A stretch of DNA of 64,000 nucleotides from BS750m-G62 sp046483505 (GTDB lineage: Bacteria; Planctomycetota; Phycisphaerae; FEN-1346). The notes under the pieces were generated by a model. The model worked only from the letters and a program-made list of their open reading frames with translations. It was not told the origin of the DNA and made no database searches. Of this stretch, positions 26,789 to 35,072 are shown in pieces (within the stretch, counting starts at the first letter, position 1; each line of letters begins with the position of its first letter). The DNA lies in assembly GCA_046483505.1 (NCBI GenBank), contig JAWODB010000350.1:1-64000 (forward strand). The letters run 5' to 3'. The translations under genes and the position numbers were made by a program.

Positions 26789-27472
26789 TTACACGTCCGC
26801 CGACGGGCAGAGGTCGCGCAGGCAGCAGGCGGCGTGGTCGGGACGGCGGGCGTGGCACACCTCGCGGCCGTGCTGGATGGCCAGCACGTGGAACGCGTAG
26901 ACGTTCTCCTCCGGCACCATCTCCGCCAGCACCTCGTGCGCCTGTTCGGCCGTCGTCTTCGGCCCGATGAGTCCCAGCCGCCGCGTCACCCGGTGGACGT
27001 GCGTGTCGACGGGCAGGGCCGGCCGCTTCAGGCAGAAGAGGAGGACGCAGGCGGCGGTCTTCGGCCCGACGCCCGGCAGGGCCCGCAGGTACTCCTGGAC
27101 CTTTGGCGTGGACCACCGTCGCAGGAACCGCAGGTCCGCCCGGCCGCGGTCGTCGCGAATCCGCCGCAGGACCGTGCGGATGGTCTCGGCCTTGCGGCGA
27201 TGGAGGCCGGCGGGGCGGATGGCGTCGGCGATGGCCGGGAGGGGGGCGTCGGCGGCCTCGTCCCACGAGGGGAAGCGACCCTTCAGCCGCGCCATCGCCG
27301 TGTCGCGATTCCGGTCGTTGGTGTGCTGGCTGAGGATGGTGCCGACGAGGGAATCGAGCGGTCGGCCGGCGGCCCGCCACGGGCGGGGGCCGTAGGCCTT
27401 CTCGAGGCGGCCCAGGACGGTGGCGACGCCCGGGGGCCGGCGCTCGGACACAGGACGCCGCGCCGGGGTCAT
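26789..27472 (-). CDS. nth: endonuclease III-like DNA glycosylase (HhH-GPD)
   Basis: Base-excision glycosylase/AP-lyase family. The 227-residue protein has the helix-hairpin-helix LPGVGPKTAACVL with the catalytic-type Lys and the VDTHVHRVTRRLG Asp. The C-terminal iron-sulfur loop deviates: against the usual C-x6-C-x2-C-x5-C, the second position is His (CHARRPDHAACCLRDLC). The ATG overlaps the tatC stop as ATGA. Which damaged base is removed cannot be told; the variant loop may mark an EndoIII-like subfamily rather than classical Nth. Confidence 0.82.
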   Translation of the reverse strand: MTPARRPVSERRPPGVATVLGRLEKAYGPRPWRAAGRPLDSLVGTILSQHTNDRNRDTAMARLKGRFPSWDEAADAPLPAIADAIRPAGLHRRKAETIRTVLRRIRDDRGRADLRFLRRWSTPKVQEYLRALPGVGPKTAACVLLFCLKRPALPVDTHVHRVTRRLGLIGPKTTAEQAHEVLAEMVPEENVYAFHVLAIQHGREVCHARRPDHAACCLRDLCPSADV

Positions 27473-29037
27473 TTCATGCGGTCCTCGGGCGGGAGGTCGG
27501 CGCCGGTTCCCGGCGATTCCTCGGTTCCCGGGGATTCCTCGGCTGCGCCTTCGTCATCGCCGGTGTCGCGCGGCGCGCTTTCATCAGGTGACTGATCTTC
27601 GTCAGGGGTTCCCGGCGATTCCTGGGTTCCCGGGGGTTCCTCGGCTCCGCCTTCGTCATCGCCGGGCGTGGGGCTCTGGTCATCCCCGGGTGTTGGGGCT
27701 TCGTCTTCGCCGGATTCTTCTGTGTAATCGGGTGCGTCGTAGCCTTCGTCATGATAGCCGTAGAGGTCCTCGTCGTCGTACTGGCCGTACTCGCGCTCGT
27801 ATTCGTAGAGGTCGTCTTCGGGGTAGGTTTCCGGCGCTTCCTCGGTTCCCGGGGATTCCTCGGGACGGGCCTGGTCATCCTCGGGCGTTGGGCCTTCTTC
27901 ACCGCCGGGCGTGGTGCCCTCGTCTTCAGCAGGTGGCGTGGAGGCGCCCTCATCGCCGGGGCCTTCGCCCGTGGGTGCGGCGGGGAGGCTGCCGCCCTCG
28001 TCGCCGCCGCCCCACCAGTCGTCGTCCTCGTCGCCTTCCTCGGCGCGGCGCTTGCGTTTGCGGCGAAGGGTGATCCACGCCAGCAGCAGGCCGAACTGGT
28101 ACAGAAGGATCAGGGGGACGGCCATCAGGGCCATCGTGACCGGGTCCTGCGGCGTCAGGACGGCCGAGGCGACGACCAGCACCATCAGCACCACGCGCTG
28201 CTTCTTGAACAGCGTGCCCAGGGGGACGATCTCGGTCCACGCAATGAACATGACGACGAGCGGCGTCTGGAACACCACGCCGAAGACCAGCGTCATCATC
28301 GCCACGAACTTGAAGTAATCGTTCAGGAAGAGGCTGGGGTCGATGATGGGCATGCCATCGACCAGGATGCCGGCCGTCGGGGCCATCAGGGCGCCCAGCG
28401 CCACGGGCAGCATCACGAAGTAGAAGGTGGCGGCCCCGCCGATGAACAGGAAGAAACTGAACGGCCCGTAGATGTACACGAACCGCCGCTCCCGCGGGTA
28501 CAGGCCCACGCCGACGAACGCCCAGATCTGGTACATGATCCACGGGCTGCCCAGGATGATGCCGCAGATCACGCACAGCAGGATCGCCGTGATGTACCCG
28601 GTCAGCGGTCCCCCCTGGATGACCCGGGGCGCCGGGAAGCGGTTGGCGTAGGCCACGTCCTCCTTGTCGGCCTCGGGCCCGGCTTCCTTCTGGGGGGCGA
28701 TGGCGTCCAGGCGGCGCTCCAGGTCCAGGAGGCGTTTCTCGATGCGCGCCAGGACGGGTGCCAGGGGCGAGTCGGGGGGCACGCCGATGCCTTCGGGCTC
28801 CTTGCCGAACGGCGGGATCTTCTCCTCCTGCTCCTGTTCTCCCTTCTCGGCGTTGAGTTTCCGGGCAATCATCTCCTCGTGCGCGTTCTTGTAGGGCCGG
28901 AGCAGGGCGGAGATGAGGAACTTGTAGTTCACGCCGCAGACGACCGCCCCCACCACGAGCCCCAGCAGGGCGTAGATGACCCGCCGCCGGAGTTCGTCCA
29001 GATGGTCGCCGAACGGCATTTCCACGTCGTTGTGCAT
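27469..29037 (-). CDS. tatC: Sec-independent translocase TatC with periplasmic insertion and long acidic tail
   Basis: Membrane receptor of the twin-arginine export system. The core is recognisable: DHLDELRRR (11-19), QIWAFVGVGLYPRERR (170-185; PGLY is usual) and six hydrophobic helices ending near residue 323. At 522 residues it is about twice the normal ~250. About 90 extra residues sit in the first periplasmic loop (50-140, with a charged coiled-coil-like part at 93-112), and about 190 follow the last helix: a very acidic Pro/Gly/Glu/Asp/Tyr tail with repeats such as PGTEESPGT and PTPGDDQ. No tatA is nearby. Start supported by the family N-terminus. Confidence 0.9.
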   Translation of the reverse strand: MHNDVEMPFGDHLDELRRRVIYALLGLVVGAVVCGVNYKFLISALLRPYKNAHEEMIARKLNAEKGEQEQEEKIPPFGKEPEGIGVPPDSPLAPVLARIEKRLLDLERRLDAIAPQKEAGPEADKEDVAYANRFPAPRVIQGGPLTGYITAILLCVICGIILGSPWIMYQIWAFVGVGLYPRERRFVYIYGPFSFFLFIGGAATFYFVMLPVALGALMAPTAGILVDGMPIIDPSLFLNDYFKFVAMMTLVFGVVFQTPLVVMFIAWTEIVPLGTLFKKQRVVLMVLVVASAVLTPQDPVTMALMAVPLILLYQFGLLLAWITLRRKRKRRAEEGDEDDDWWGGGDEGGSLPAAPTGEGPGDEGASTPPAEDEGTTPGGEEGPTPEDDQARPEESPGTEEAPETYPEDDLYEYEREYGQYDDEDLYGYHDEGYDAPDYTEESGEDEAPTPGDDQSPTPGDDEGGAEEPPGTQESPGTPDEDQSPDESAPRDTGDDEGAAEESPGTEESPGTGADLPPEDRMK

Positions 29038-29058
29038 GGCTGGGGGAGGTCCCGGGGG

Positions 29059-30474
29059 TCAAGAGGTGGCGGCCGAGAGACCGACCGCCTCTTCACCCTT
29101 GAGGAAGTTCCGGTAGTCGCTGAGTTCCGAGAGGATCTGGTGGGCCTGCCGGGCCCGCTCCATCGTGATCCGCCCGGAGGCGATCCACTCGTACGCCAGG
29201 TCCAGGTTGTCCGGCCGGTACAGGGAGGCGAAGTGCCGGTAGAACTCCTCGCGCGGCAGGCGGGTCGGCAGGACGGCGTGCAGCGCGTCGTACAGCCGGT
29301 AATCGCGGGTCAAGAGTTCGTCCTTCCGCTGCTCGTACAGGTCCGTGCCGGGCAGGGGAGTCAGCACGGTGAACTGCGGGTAGATAATGCCCTTCTCCTC
29401 CCGGTACCGTTTGAGGGCCTGGAAATCCTCGGGGGTGGCCTGCGGGTCCACGATGAACGCGCCCCACATGTGGACGCCCAGGTCATCGAGAATGGCCATC
29501 GCCCGCTCGTTCTGCTCGATCGTGGCACCCTTGCAGACGGCGTCGAGTTGTTCCTGCGTGGCGCCCTCGAAACCGATGAGGATTGTCTCCAGGCCCACCT
29601 CGCGCCAGGCGGCGATCAGGTCCGGGTGCTTCGAGATCGTGTCCGTCCGCGCCTGCATCCCGTACGTCTTCTCGATGCCCCGCTCCTTGATGAGTTCGAG
29701 GATCTTCCAGGCGCGCGGCACGTGGGAGAGGAAGTTGTCGTCGACGAAACTGACGGCCGTCGGTTCCACCGTCTCGAGTTCCTCGACGACCCGCTCGGCG
29801 GACATGTACCGGCACTTCTTGTGGTAGAACTTCCAGACCGAGCAGAAGTTGCACCGGAACGGACACCCCCGGCTGGTGGCGATGCAGGCGTGCGGACGGT
29901 CGAACAGGAAGAAGTAGTCGTCCTTGTGGTCCCCGGCCAGGTGGCGGGCGGGCAGCGGCAGATTGTCCAGCGAGGGCATGAGCGACCGCTGGGGGTTCTC
30001 CGCCCATTCACCGCCGGCGCGCTGCCAGATGAGACCGTCGATTCCGGCGAGGGCCGATTCCGTCGGCCGCCCGTCCGCCCGGTCGATGGCGGCAAGAAGC
30101 GCCTCGAACGTCCGCTCGCCCTCGCCCACGATGATGGCGTCGACGTACGGCTGCTGGAAGTCGGCCGGCAGCAGGCTGGCGTGCAGGCCGCCCACGAGCG
30201 TCACGATGGCGCCGTCGCGCGCCTTGACGGCCTTCAGGATGTCCTGGGCGTTGTAGACCTCGGTCGTCAGGCACGTGACGGCGACGGCGTCGGGCTCGAA
30301 CGATTCCAGCGCCTCCTCCAGGGAATCGCCGAACCGCATGTCGATGAGCCGCACATCGTGGTCGCGCACGGCGACCGCGCCGATACACTCCATGGCCATC
30401 GGTTCCGGCAGGGCCGTGCGGCGGAAGCCGACCCAGTCCGGCGGCGGCGGCGGCTGAACCAACAGAATCTTCAC
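29059..30474 (-). CDS. B12-binding radical SAM protein, HpnR-like
   Basis: A 471-residue protein with an N-terminal cobalamin-binding domain (about 1-135, VKILLVQP...VTLVGGLHAS...VDAIIVGEGE) and a radical SAM domain with CPFRCNFC (Cys204, 208, 211). The C-terminal segment TRDYRLYDALHAVLPTRLP closely resembles what I recall of the hopanoid C-3 methylase HpnR, which methylates ring A of hopanoids. No other hopanoid gene is in the window, so the substrate is open. The GTG start removes a non-homologous extension and has GGGAG nine bases upstream. It lies 21 bases before tatC. Confidence 0.75.
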   Translation of the reverse strand: MKILLVQPPPPPDWVGFRRTALPEPMAMECIGAVAVRDHDVRLIDMRFGDSLEEALESFEPDAVAVTCLTTEVYNAQDILKAVKARDGAIVTLVGGLHASLLPADFQQPYVDAIIVGEGERTFEALLAAIDRADGRPTESALAGIDGLIWQRAGGEWAENPQRSLMPSLDNLPLPARHLAGDHKDDYFFLFDRPHACIATSRGCPFRCNFCSVWKFYHKKCRYMSAERVVEELETVEPTAVSFVDDNFLSHVPRAWKILELIKERGIEKTYGMQARTDTISKHPDLIAAWREVGLETILIGFEGATQEQLDAVCKGATIEQNERAMAILDDLGVHMWGAFIVDPQATPEDFQALKRYREEKGIIYPQFTVLTPLPGTDLYEQRKDELLTRDYRLYDALHAVLPTRLPREEFYRHFASLYRPDNLDLAYEWIASGRITMERARQAHQILSELSDYRNFLKGEEAVGLSAATS

Positions 30475-30737
30475 GCAAACGCTCCCAACGGGGCACGGGG
30501 CCGATTGAAGGTGTCCTATCCTATCGCCGAGGAAGCCGGCTGGCAAGGGGATAGCCGGCCGGGCGCCGCCGATTCGTATTCCCTCGGGGAACGATGCCGC
30601 GCCGACGGCCGGGTGTCAACGATCTTCAATCCGTCAAAGCCGGACGGTTGAACGAGCGCGGAGGCGCTCAAGAAAGAGGAAGATGCCGCACGAGAAGCCG
30701 GGCGGCAGCGCACCCTGGCCCATTGCCGGAAACGGCG

Positions 30738-31175
30738 CTACGCGTTGTTGTTCGAGGTCTGCCGCAGCGTGCCCGTGAGTTCGGCCGCCATGCTGAACAG
30801 GCGCGGGAGGCCGAGGTACGGCGAGCGGTGGGGGTCGTCTTCCCGCTCGTGAAACTGGATGCCGACCTCGTACCGGTCCTCGCGCTCGCGGCAGTGGATA
30901 ACCCGGCCCGTGAGGTGGACGGGCGGATGCCGGCCGCCGGCCGGCAGGCTGACCGTTACCGGTTCGTTCACCTCCAGGGGCCGCGGGCTTTCGAGCCGGA
31001 CGCCGCCCAGTGAGAAATCGCGCAGTTGCAGGTGGCAGCGGACGGGCTTCTCGGCCGCCTCCTCGTCCAGCATATCGTCCAGGCGGGTGCGGACGGGCAT
31101 ACGGGCGGCGAACCGCCCGAAACGGCGGCGTTCTTCCGTCTTGCCGCGATGCCCTGTCTTGCGATCCGTGACCAT
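30738..31175 (-). CDS. PilZ-domain protein 1
   Basis: A 145-residue cytoplasmic protein of one PilZ domain, the usual c-di-GMP receptor fold. The binding motifs are RRRFGRFAAR near residue 16 (RxxxR type) and DFSLGGVRL (D/N-x-S-x-x-G). It has no partner domain, so it probably acts by protein-protein contact. The nearest upstream promoter-like sequence on its strand is more than 400 bases away, at 31601-31629. Confidence 0.82.
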   Translation of the reverse strand: MVTDRKTGHRGKTEERRRFGRFAARMPVRTRLDDMLDEEAAEKPVRCHLQLRDFSLGGVRLESPRPLEVNEPVTVSLPAGGRHPPVHLTGRVIHCREREDRYEVGIQFHEREDDPHRSPYLGLPRLFSMAAELTGTLRQTSNNNA

Positions 31176-31429
31176 CGGGTTGTGTCCCTAGCCGCGCAGG
31201 GGCTCGTCCTGCCTTCTTTCCGTTGCACGTCGGGGAACGGCTGTACGTACTATCGGCAGGAGGAGCCCCCGCTCTTCACGTCCGCCGGGGAATTATGGCG
31301 CATAAATGACCAAAAGCAAACGCGTCCCCGGAATTCTGGACACCCGGTCGCTGCTGTGACATCCCCATGACACGGGCATACCGTCTGAACGATCGGGAAG
31401 GGTGTTCGGCGGGCCGCGGGCCGTCATCG

Positions 31430-31594
31430 GGCTACTCCCCCGCCCCAGGGGTCTCGGCGGACATCGTGGGCGCTGGGCACCCGCCCACGAGTCCGACCCC
31501 TTGTTGACGGCCCCGTCGCTGGATAGGCGAGGATGGCAGATTGTCGGTCAGCGGGCCGGAATCGCGCTGCTTATCCGGAACGCTGCCATTTGCA
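31430..31594 (-). ncRNA. candidate structured RNA upstream of a PilZ gene
   Basis: Downstream of a strong minus-strand promoter the sequence folds into successive stems: ATGGCAG/CTGCCAT around a CAGCG/CGCTG inner stem, then GACGG/CCGTC, then a long hairpin GGGGTC-GGAC-CGTGGGCG pairing with CGCCCACG-GTCC-GACCCC (31451-31500). No T-run terminator closes it and it matches no RNA family I know. It may equally be an untranslated leader of PilZ1. Confidence 0.3.
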
Positions 31595-31600
31595 CGTCGT

Positions 31601-31629
31601 AGTATACACCATTTTTCGGCCGGACGCAA
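31601..31629 (-). promoter_or_regulatory. sigma70-type promoter, minus strand
   Basis: On the minus strand TTGCGT (31629-31624), exactly 17 bases, then TATACT (31606-31601). It points away from PilZ2 toward PilZ1. Confidence 0.6.
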
Positions 31630-31640
31630 AAAAATCGGGG

Positions 31641-31982
31641 TCAGGTGGCGGGAATTCTTTCCACATCCGGTAGGGGGTCCTCGAACGCGATACCCACCTG
31701 CCAGTGGTCTCGGCGGCCCTCGCAACGGACCACCCGGCCCCGGGTATCCCGCGCCTCGGCCGAGCCCATCGGTGGAAAGAACAGCGTGACGGGTTCCTCC
31801 GTCGGCAGCGGCCGGTACACGACCGCCCCGGCGCCGCTCGGCGAGAGGTCCGTCACGTGCAGGCCCACCACCCGGTTCGGATCGCGTGGGGGAAGGTCGC
31901 GCCGGACGGCCTCCACCGGAATGCCGACCACCGACCGCGGATGGCGGCGGCGTTCCGGACGGGTGCTGGAGTCGTCGGCCAT
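31641..31982 (-). CDS. PilZ-domain protein 2
   Basis: A 113-residue single PilZ domain with ERRRHPRSVV (RxxxR-type) near residue 12 and VTDLSPSGAGAVV (D-x-S-x-x-G). The ATG at 31982 starts MADDSSTRPERRRHPRS; the longer open frame upstream is low-complexity Pro/Arg and is rejected. It differs from PilZ1 across most of its length, so the two are not a recent duplication. It is preceded by the coiled-coil membrane protein gene by 97 bases. Confidence 0.8.
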   Translation of the reverse strand: MADDSSTRPERRRHPRSVVGIPVEAVRRDLPPRDPNRVVGLHVTDLSPSGAGAVVYRPLPTEEPVTLFFPPMGSAEARDTRGRVVRCEGRRDHWQVGIAFEDPLPDVERIPAT

Positions 31983-32079
31983 GGCGCCCTCGGTGCCGGG
32001 CGCGGCAGCGCGCGAACCTGCCCGCGACAGGCTGCCGTATTCTACCTCAGGTTTCCGCCCGACGCAATCGCGTTGCCCG

Positions 32080-32736
32080 TCAGCCGGCGGCCGGCGCGGT
32101 GGCTTCGGAGGCGCGGGGCGCGGCGGGCTCAACGCCGCGGCCGTCGAGCCGCTCGTCAATCCGCCGGCGCAGGTGCCGGATGCCGGCCTCCTGGAGACGC
32201 TGCTGCTGCCGCAAGGTCGTGGCCCGGGCCTCGAGGTCGGCGGTCTCGCGGCGGAGTTGGTCGCGCAGGGCGAGGAGTTTCGTCCGCAGGCGTTCGTGGG
32301 CGACGACGGCGGCCGTCGTCAGGCGCGGGTCGCGGCCGGCGTCCGTCTGCGCGGCGCCGCCGGCTTCGCGGATGATCTTGTGGAGGGCCCGGACGGTCGT
32401 GTTCTCGGCCAGGAACGGCGGGCAGTCGGTCAGGCGGCCGGTGTCGAGCATCTCGTCGAGCGTTCGGGCCTGGCGGCGCCGGTCGGCGATCTCGGTCCGG
32501 AGGGTCGCCAGGCGCGCCGCCGTGGCCGACCGCTGCGCGTGGAGATATCGGAGCCGCCTCCCGGCCGCCGCCAGGTCGGCGGCCTCGCCGGCGACGCGGC
32601 CTTCGGCGAGGTTGCTGGAGGCCACCATCGGGCGCGTCGCCCAGCCGGACCACATGCGGAATGCCACGACGGCCGCCAGGCCCGCCAGCAGAAGGGCCGG
32701 CCAGAACCAGGCAACCTGCCGCCTCGGGCGTGCCAC
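32080..32736 (-). CDS. single-pass membrane protein with coiled coil
   Basis: A 218-residue protein with a Lys/Arg-flanked membrane helix at about residues 9-25 (WFWPALLLAGLAAVVAF) and then long Ala/Arg/Leu/Glu-rich helices that look like coiled coil (about 50-100 and 145-200). No family is recognised. Two GTG codons stand together; the second (32736) has the better spacing to AGGAG. Topology suggests a short cytoplasmic N-terminus and a periplasmic coiled coil. Function unknown. Confidence 0.55.
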   Translation of the reverse strand: MARPRRQVAWFWPALLLAGLAAVVAFRMWSGWATRPMVASSNLAEGRVAGEAADLAAAGRRLRYLHAQRSATAARLATLRTEIADRRRQARTLDEMLDTGRLTDCPPFLAENTTVRALHKIIREAGGAAQTDAGRDPRLTTAAVVAHERLRTKLLALRDQLRRETADLEARATTLRQQQRLQEAGIRHLRRRIDERLDGRGVEPAAPRASEATAPAAG

Positions 32737-32934
32737 CACAGACTCCTCTCGAAACGATCGGCGGGGACGACGGAGGCGTGACCGGAGCAGCCGGGAAGAG
32801 TCGCTCCCACGTCGGATGTATCGGCGGTCGCGGGCGGACGGGTTGAACGATTCCGGGAACGGTTCGGGGCTTTCCGGGGCACGAGGCTTCAGAGTATACC
32901 TCAAGCGTCGAACGTGCAGGTTTCCGCCACTGGA

Positions 32935-32963
32935 TTGACGCCGGCGCCGGGCGGGTTTATACT
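32935..32963 (+). promoter_or_regulatory. sigma70-type promoter for the DUF4870 gene
   Basis: TTGACG (32935-32940), 17 bases, TATACT (32958-32963). Near-consensus in both boxes, with the ATG about 65 bases beyond the expected start point. Confidence 0.72.
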
Positions 32964-33034
32964 CGACAGGGTCATCGCGGTCGGTGGCAGGCGTTTCGCG
33001 CGATCCTTCCAGCACCCAGCACGGGGGACAGGTC

Positions 33035-33607
33035 ATGGACGAGCAGCAGAACGACGAGCGGCCGGAAGAGGCGGCCCCGGAGGCCGAAGGCGAGGAGATC
33101 CAGGGCGAGGCGCAGGCCGGCGAGGGGGCCGGCGAAGCCGAGGCTGGCGAGGGGCCCGGGGGTCCGCCGCCGCCACCGCCCGGTCCCGGCGGGGCGGAGG
33201 CGCCGCCCCTGCCGCCCGAGTTGCAGGCCGCGGGTGCTTCCAAGGACGAACGCACCAGTGCCATGCTGTGCCACCTGCTGGCCCTGGTAGGCCTGGTGTT
33301 CCCGTTCGGGAACATCCTCGGGCCGCTCATCATGTGGCTCGTGAAACGCGAGCAGTCGCCGTTCGTGGACTTCCACGGCCGGCAGTCGCTCTGGTTCCAG
33401 GTGTGGGCGGCCATCGCCGCAACGGTGCTGGGGATCGTCTCCATCCCGCTCATGTACGTCTGCATCGGCGTGGTGACGATCCTGCTGGCCATGGCCATCG
33501 GTATCGGAGCCGTCGTCTACGCCGTTATCGGGGCGGTGCAGGTCTCGGGCGGGAAGGACTTCGAGTACCTGTGGGTCGGCCCGTGGGTCCGGCAGTCGAT
33601 GATGTAG
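33035..33607 (+). CDS. DUF4870 (Tic20-like) membrane protein
   Basis: A 190-residue protein. The first 70 residues are a Glu/Gly/Ala then Pro-rich cytosolic segment. The C-terminal part has the DUF4870 core HLLALVGLVFPFGNILGPLIMWLVKR followed by FVDFHGRQSLWFQ and two to three more helices. DUF4870 proteins are small membrane proteins of unknown function, distantly like Tic20. The ATG at 33035 lies 50 bases inside the open frame and gives the usual start; no strong ribosome site is seen. It is probably a single-gene unit. Confidence 0.75.
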   Translation: MDEQQNDERPEEAAPEAEGEEIQGEAQAGEGAGEAEAGEGPGGPPPPPPGPGGAEAPPLPPELQAAGASKDERTSAMLCHLLALVGLVFPFGNILGPLIMWLVKREQSPFVDFHGRQSLWFQVWAAIAATVLGIVSIPLMYVCIGVVTILLAMAIGIGAVVYAVIGAVQVSGGKDFEYLWVGPWVRQSMM

Positions 33608-33658
33608 CCGGCGTGCCCGCGTCCCCCAGGGTTCTCGCGCGGTGGGCGGAGGCGGTCC

Positions 33659-33788
33659 CGCGCGGCGGGTTTCCCGACCCGCCGCGTGCCAGGTGTTCGT
33701 CGTCTGAAGTGCCGCGCGGCGGCCTTCCAGGCCGCCGCGATTCCTGGCATTCGCGCGGTCGGCGTGGTGGCCTGGAAAGGCCACCACG
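33659..33788. repeat. three successive REP-like hairpins upstream of ackA
   Basis: Stems at 33659-33686 (CGCGCGGCGGGT/ACCCGCCGCG), 33713-33738 (GCGGCGGCC/GGCCGCCGC) and 33763-33788 (CGTGGTGGCC/GGCCACCACG). The stems differ from each other by paired substitutions while keeping hairpin form. Confidence 0.72.
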
Positions 33789-33857
33789 CGGGCGGAGCAG
33801 CCGCTGCCGCGCCGCGTGTTCTTTGCCTGCCTCGGGGGATACCATGAGGTCTTCCGC

Positions 33858-35066
33858 GTGAACGTCCTGGTCGTCAACTGCGGGTCGTCCAGCATCAAGT
33901 ATTCTCTCTTCGACATGGGCGACCCGGCCGCGCCCGCCGTCCTCGCCTCCGGCCTGGTCGAGCGCATCGGCGAGGCGACGAGCAGGCTGCGGCACGAGGC
34001 GGGCGGGCGCGTAGACAGGCGCGAGGCCGAGGCGCCCGACCACGAGGCCGCCTTCGGCCTGATGGTCGAGGCCCTGACCGAGGGGGAAGTGGCCGCCATC
34101 GCCTCGGCCGGCGACATCGACGCCGTCGGTCACCGCGTGGTCCACGGCGGCGAGCGGTTCGCCGAGAGCATCCGCATTGACGACGAGGTCATCGGCGCGA
34201 TCGAGGACTTCGCCGCCCTCGCCCCGCTGCACAATCCCCCGAACCTGACGGGCATCCGGGCCGCCATGGCCCTCATGCCGGGCGTCCCCCACGTCGCCGT
34301 CTTCGATACGGCGTTCCACCAGACCCTGGAGCCGCACGCCTACCTCTATGCTCTCCCGTACGACCTGTACCGCGAGCACGGCATCCGCCGGTACGGGTTC
34401 CACGGAACGAGTCATCGTTATGTATCCGAGGTGGCGGCCGGCAGGCTCGGCAAGGCGCCCGGCGAAGTCAACCTCATCACGGCCCACCTCGGCAACGGGT
34501 GCAGCGCGGCCGCGGTGCGCGGCGGGCGGTGCGTGGATACCTCGCTCGGCATGACGCCGCTCGAAGGGCTCGTCATGGGCACGCGCAGCGGCGACGTGGA
34601 CCCGGCCGTCATCTTCCACCTGGTCCGGGCGCTGGGGATGGGCGTGGACGAAATCGACGACCTCCTGAACCGCCGCAGCGGCCTGCTCGGCGTCTCGGGC
34701 GTCTCGAACGACATGCGCGAGGTCACGCGGGCGGCCGAGGAGGGCAACGAGCGGGCGGACCTCGCCATCCGCCTCTTCTGCCATCGCCTGCGGAAGTACA
34801 TCGGCGCCTACACGGCCGAACTCGGACGGGTGGACGCCCTCGTCTTCACGGGCGGCATCGGCGAGAACGCCGCCCACATCCGCCGGCGGACGTGCGAGGG
34901 CCTTGGGCCCCTCGGTTACGTGCTCGACGCCGAGGCGAACGCGGCCGCCGCCGACGGCCCGCGCGACGTGGCCGCCGACGAGTCGCCCAGCCGCATCCTC
35001 GTTATCCCCACCGACGAGGAGGCGATGATCGCCCGCGATACGGCTCGCATCGCGGCACAGGGGTGA
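33858..35066 (+). CDS. ackA: acetate kinase
   Basis: Interconverts acetyl phosphate + ADP with acetate + ATP; in anaerobes it gives ATP by substrate-level phosphorylation. The 402-residue protein shows VNCGSSSIK at the start, HRVVHGGE, GFHGTSH, HLGNGCS, GTRSGDVDP, FTGGIGEN and IPTDEE, in the right order. The GTG at 33858 starts directly at the family N-terminus with GAGG eight bases upstream. No pta is in the window; acetyl-CoA could come from the nearby pyruvate:ferredoxin oxidoreductase. Confidence 0.96.
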   Translation: MNVLVVNCGSSSIKYSLFDMGDPAAPAVLASGLVERIGEATSRLRHEAGGRVDRREAEAPDHEAAFGLMVEALTEGEVAAIASAGDIDAVGHRVVHGGERFAESIRIDDEVIGAIEDFAALAPLHNPPNLTGIRAAMALMPGVPHVAVFDTAFHQTLEPHAYLYALPYDLYREHGIRRYGFHGTSHRYVSEVAAGRLGKAPGEVNLITAHLGNGCSAAAVRGGRCVDTSLGMTPLEGLVMGTRSGDVDPAVIFHLVRALGMGVDEIDDLLNRRSGLLGVSGVSNDMREVTRAAEEGNERADLAIRLFCHRLRKYIGAYTAELGRVDALVFTGGIGENAAHIRRRTCEGLGPLGYVLDAEANAAAADGPRDVAADESPSRILVIPTDEEAMIARDTARIAAQG

Positions 35067-35072
35067 GCGGCC

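Larger units (their letters stand above)
31176..31640. other. 465-base gap between two PilZ genes
   Basis: No coding region supported. It holds a good minus-strand promoter (31601-31629), a strongly base-paired stretch (about 31430-31594) and, nearer PilZ1, a weaker minus-strand TTTGCT-17-CATAAT pair at about 31297-31325. Confidence 0.6.
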
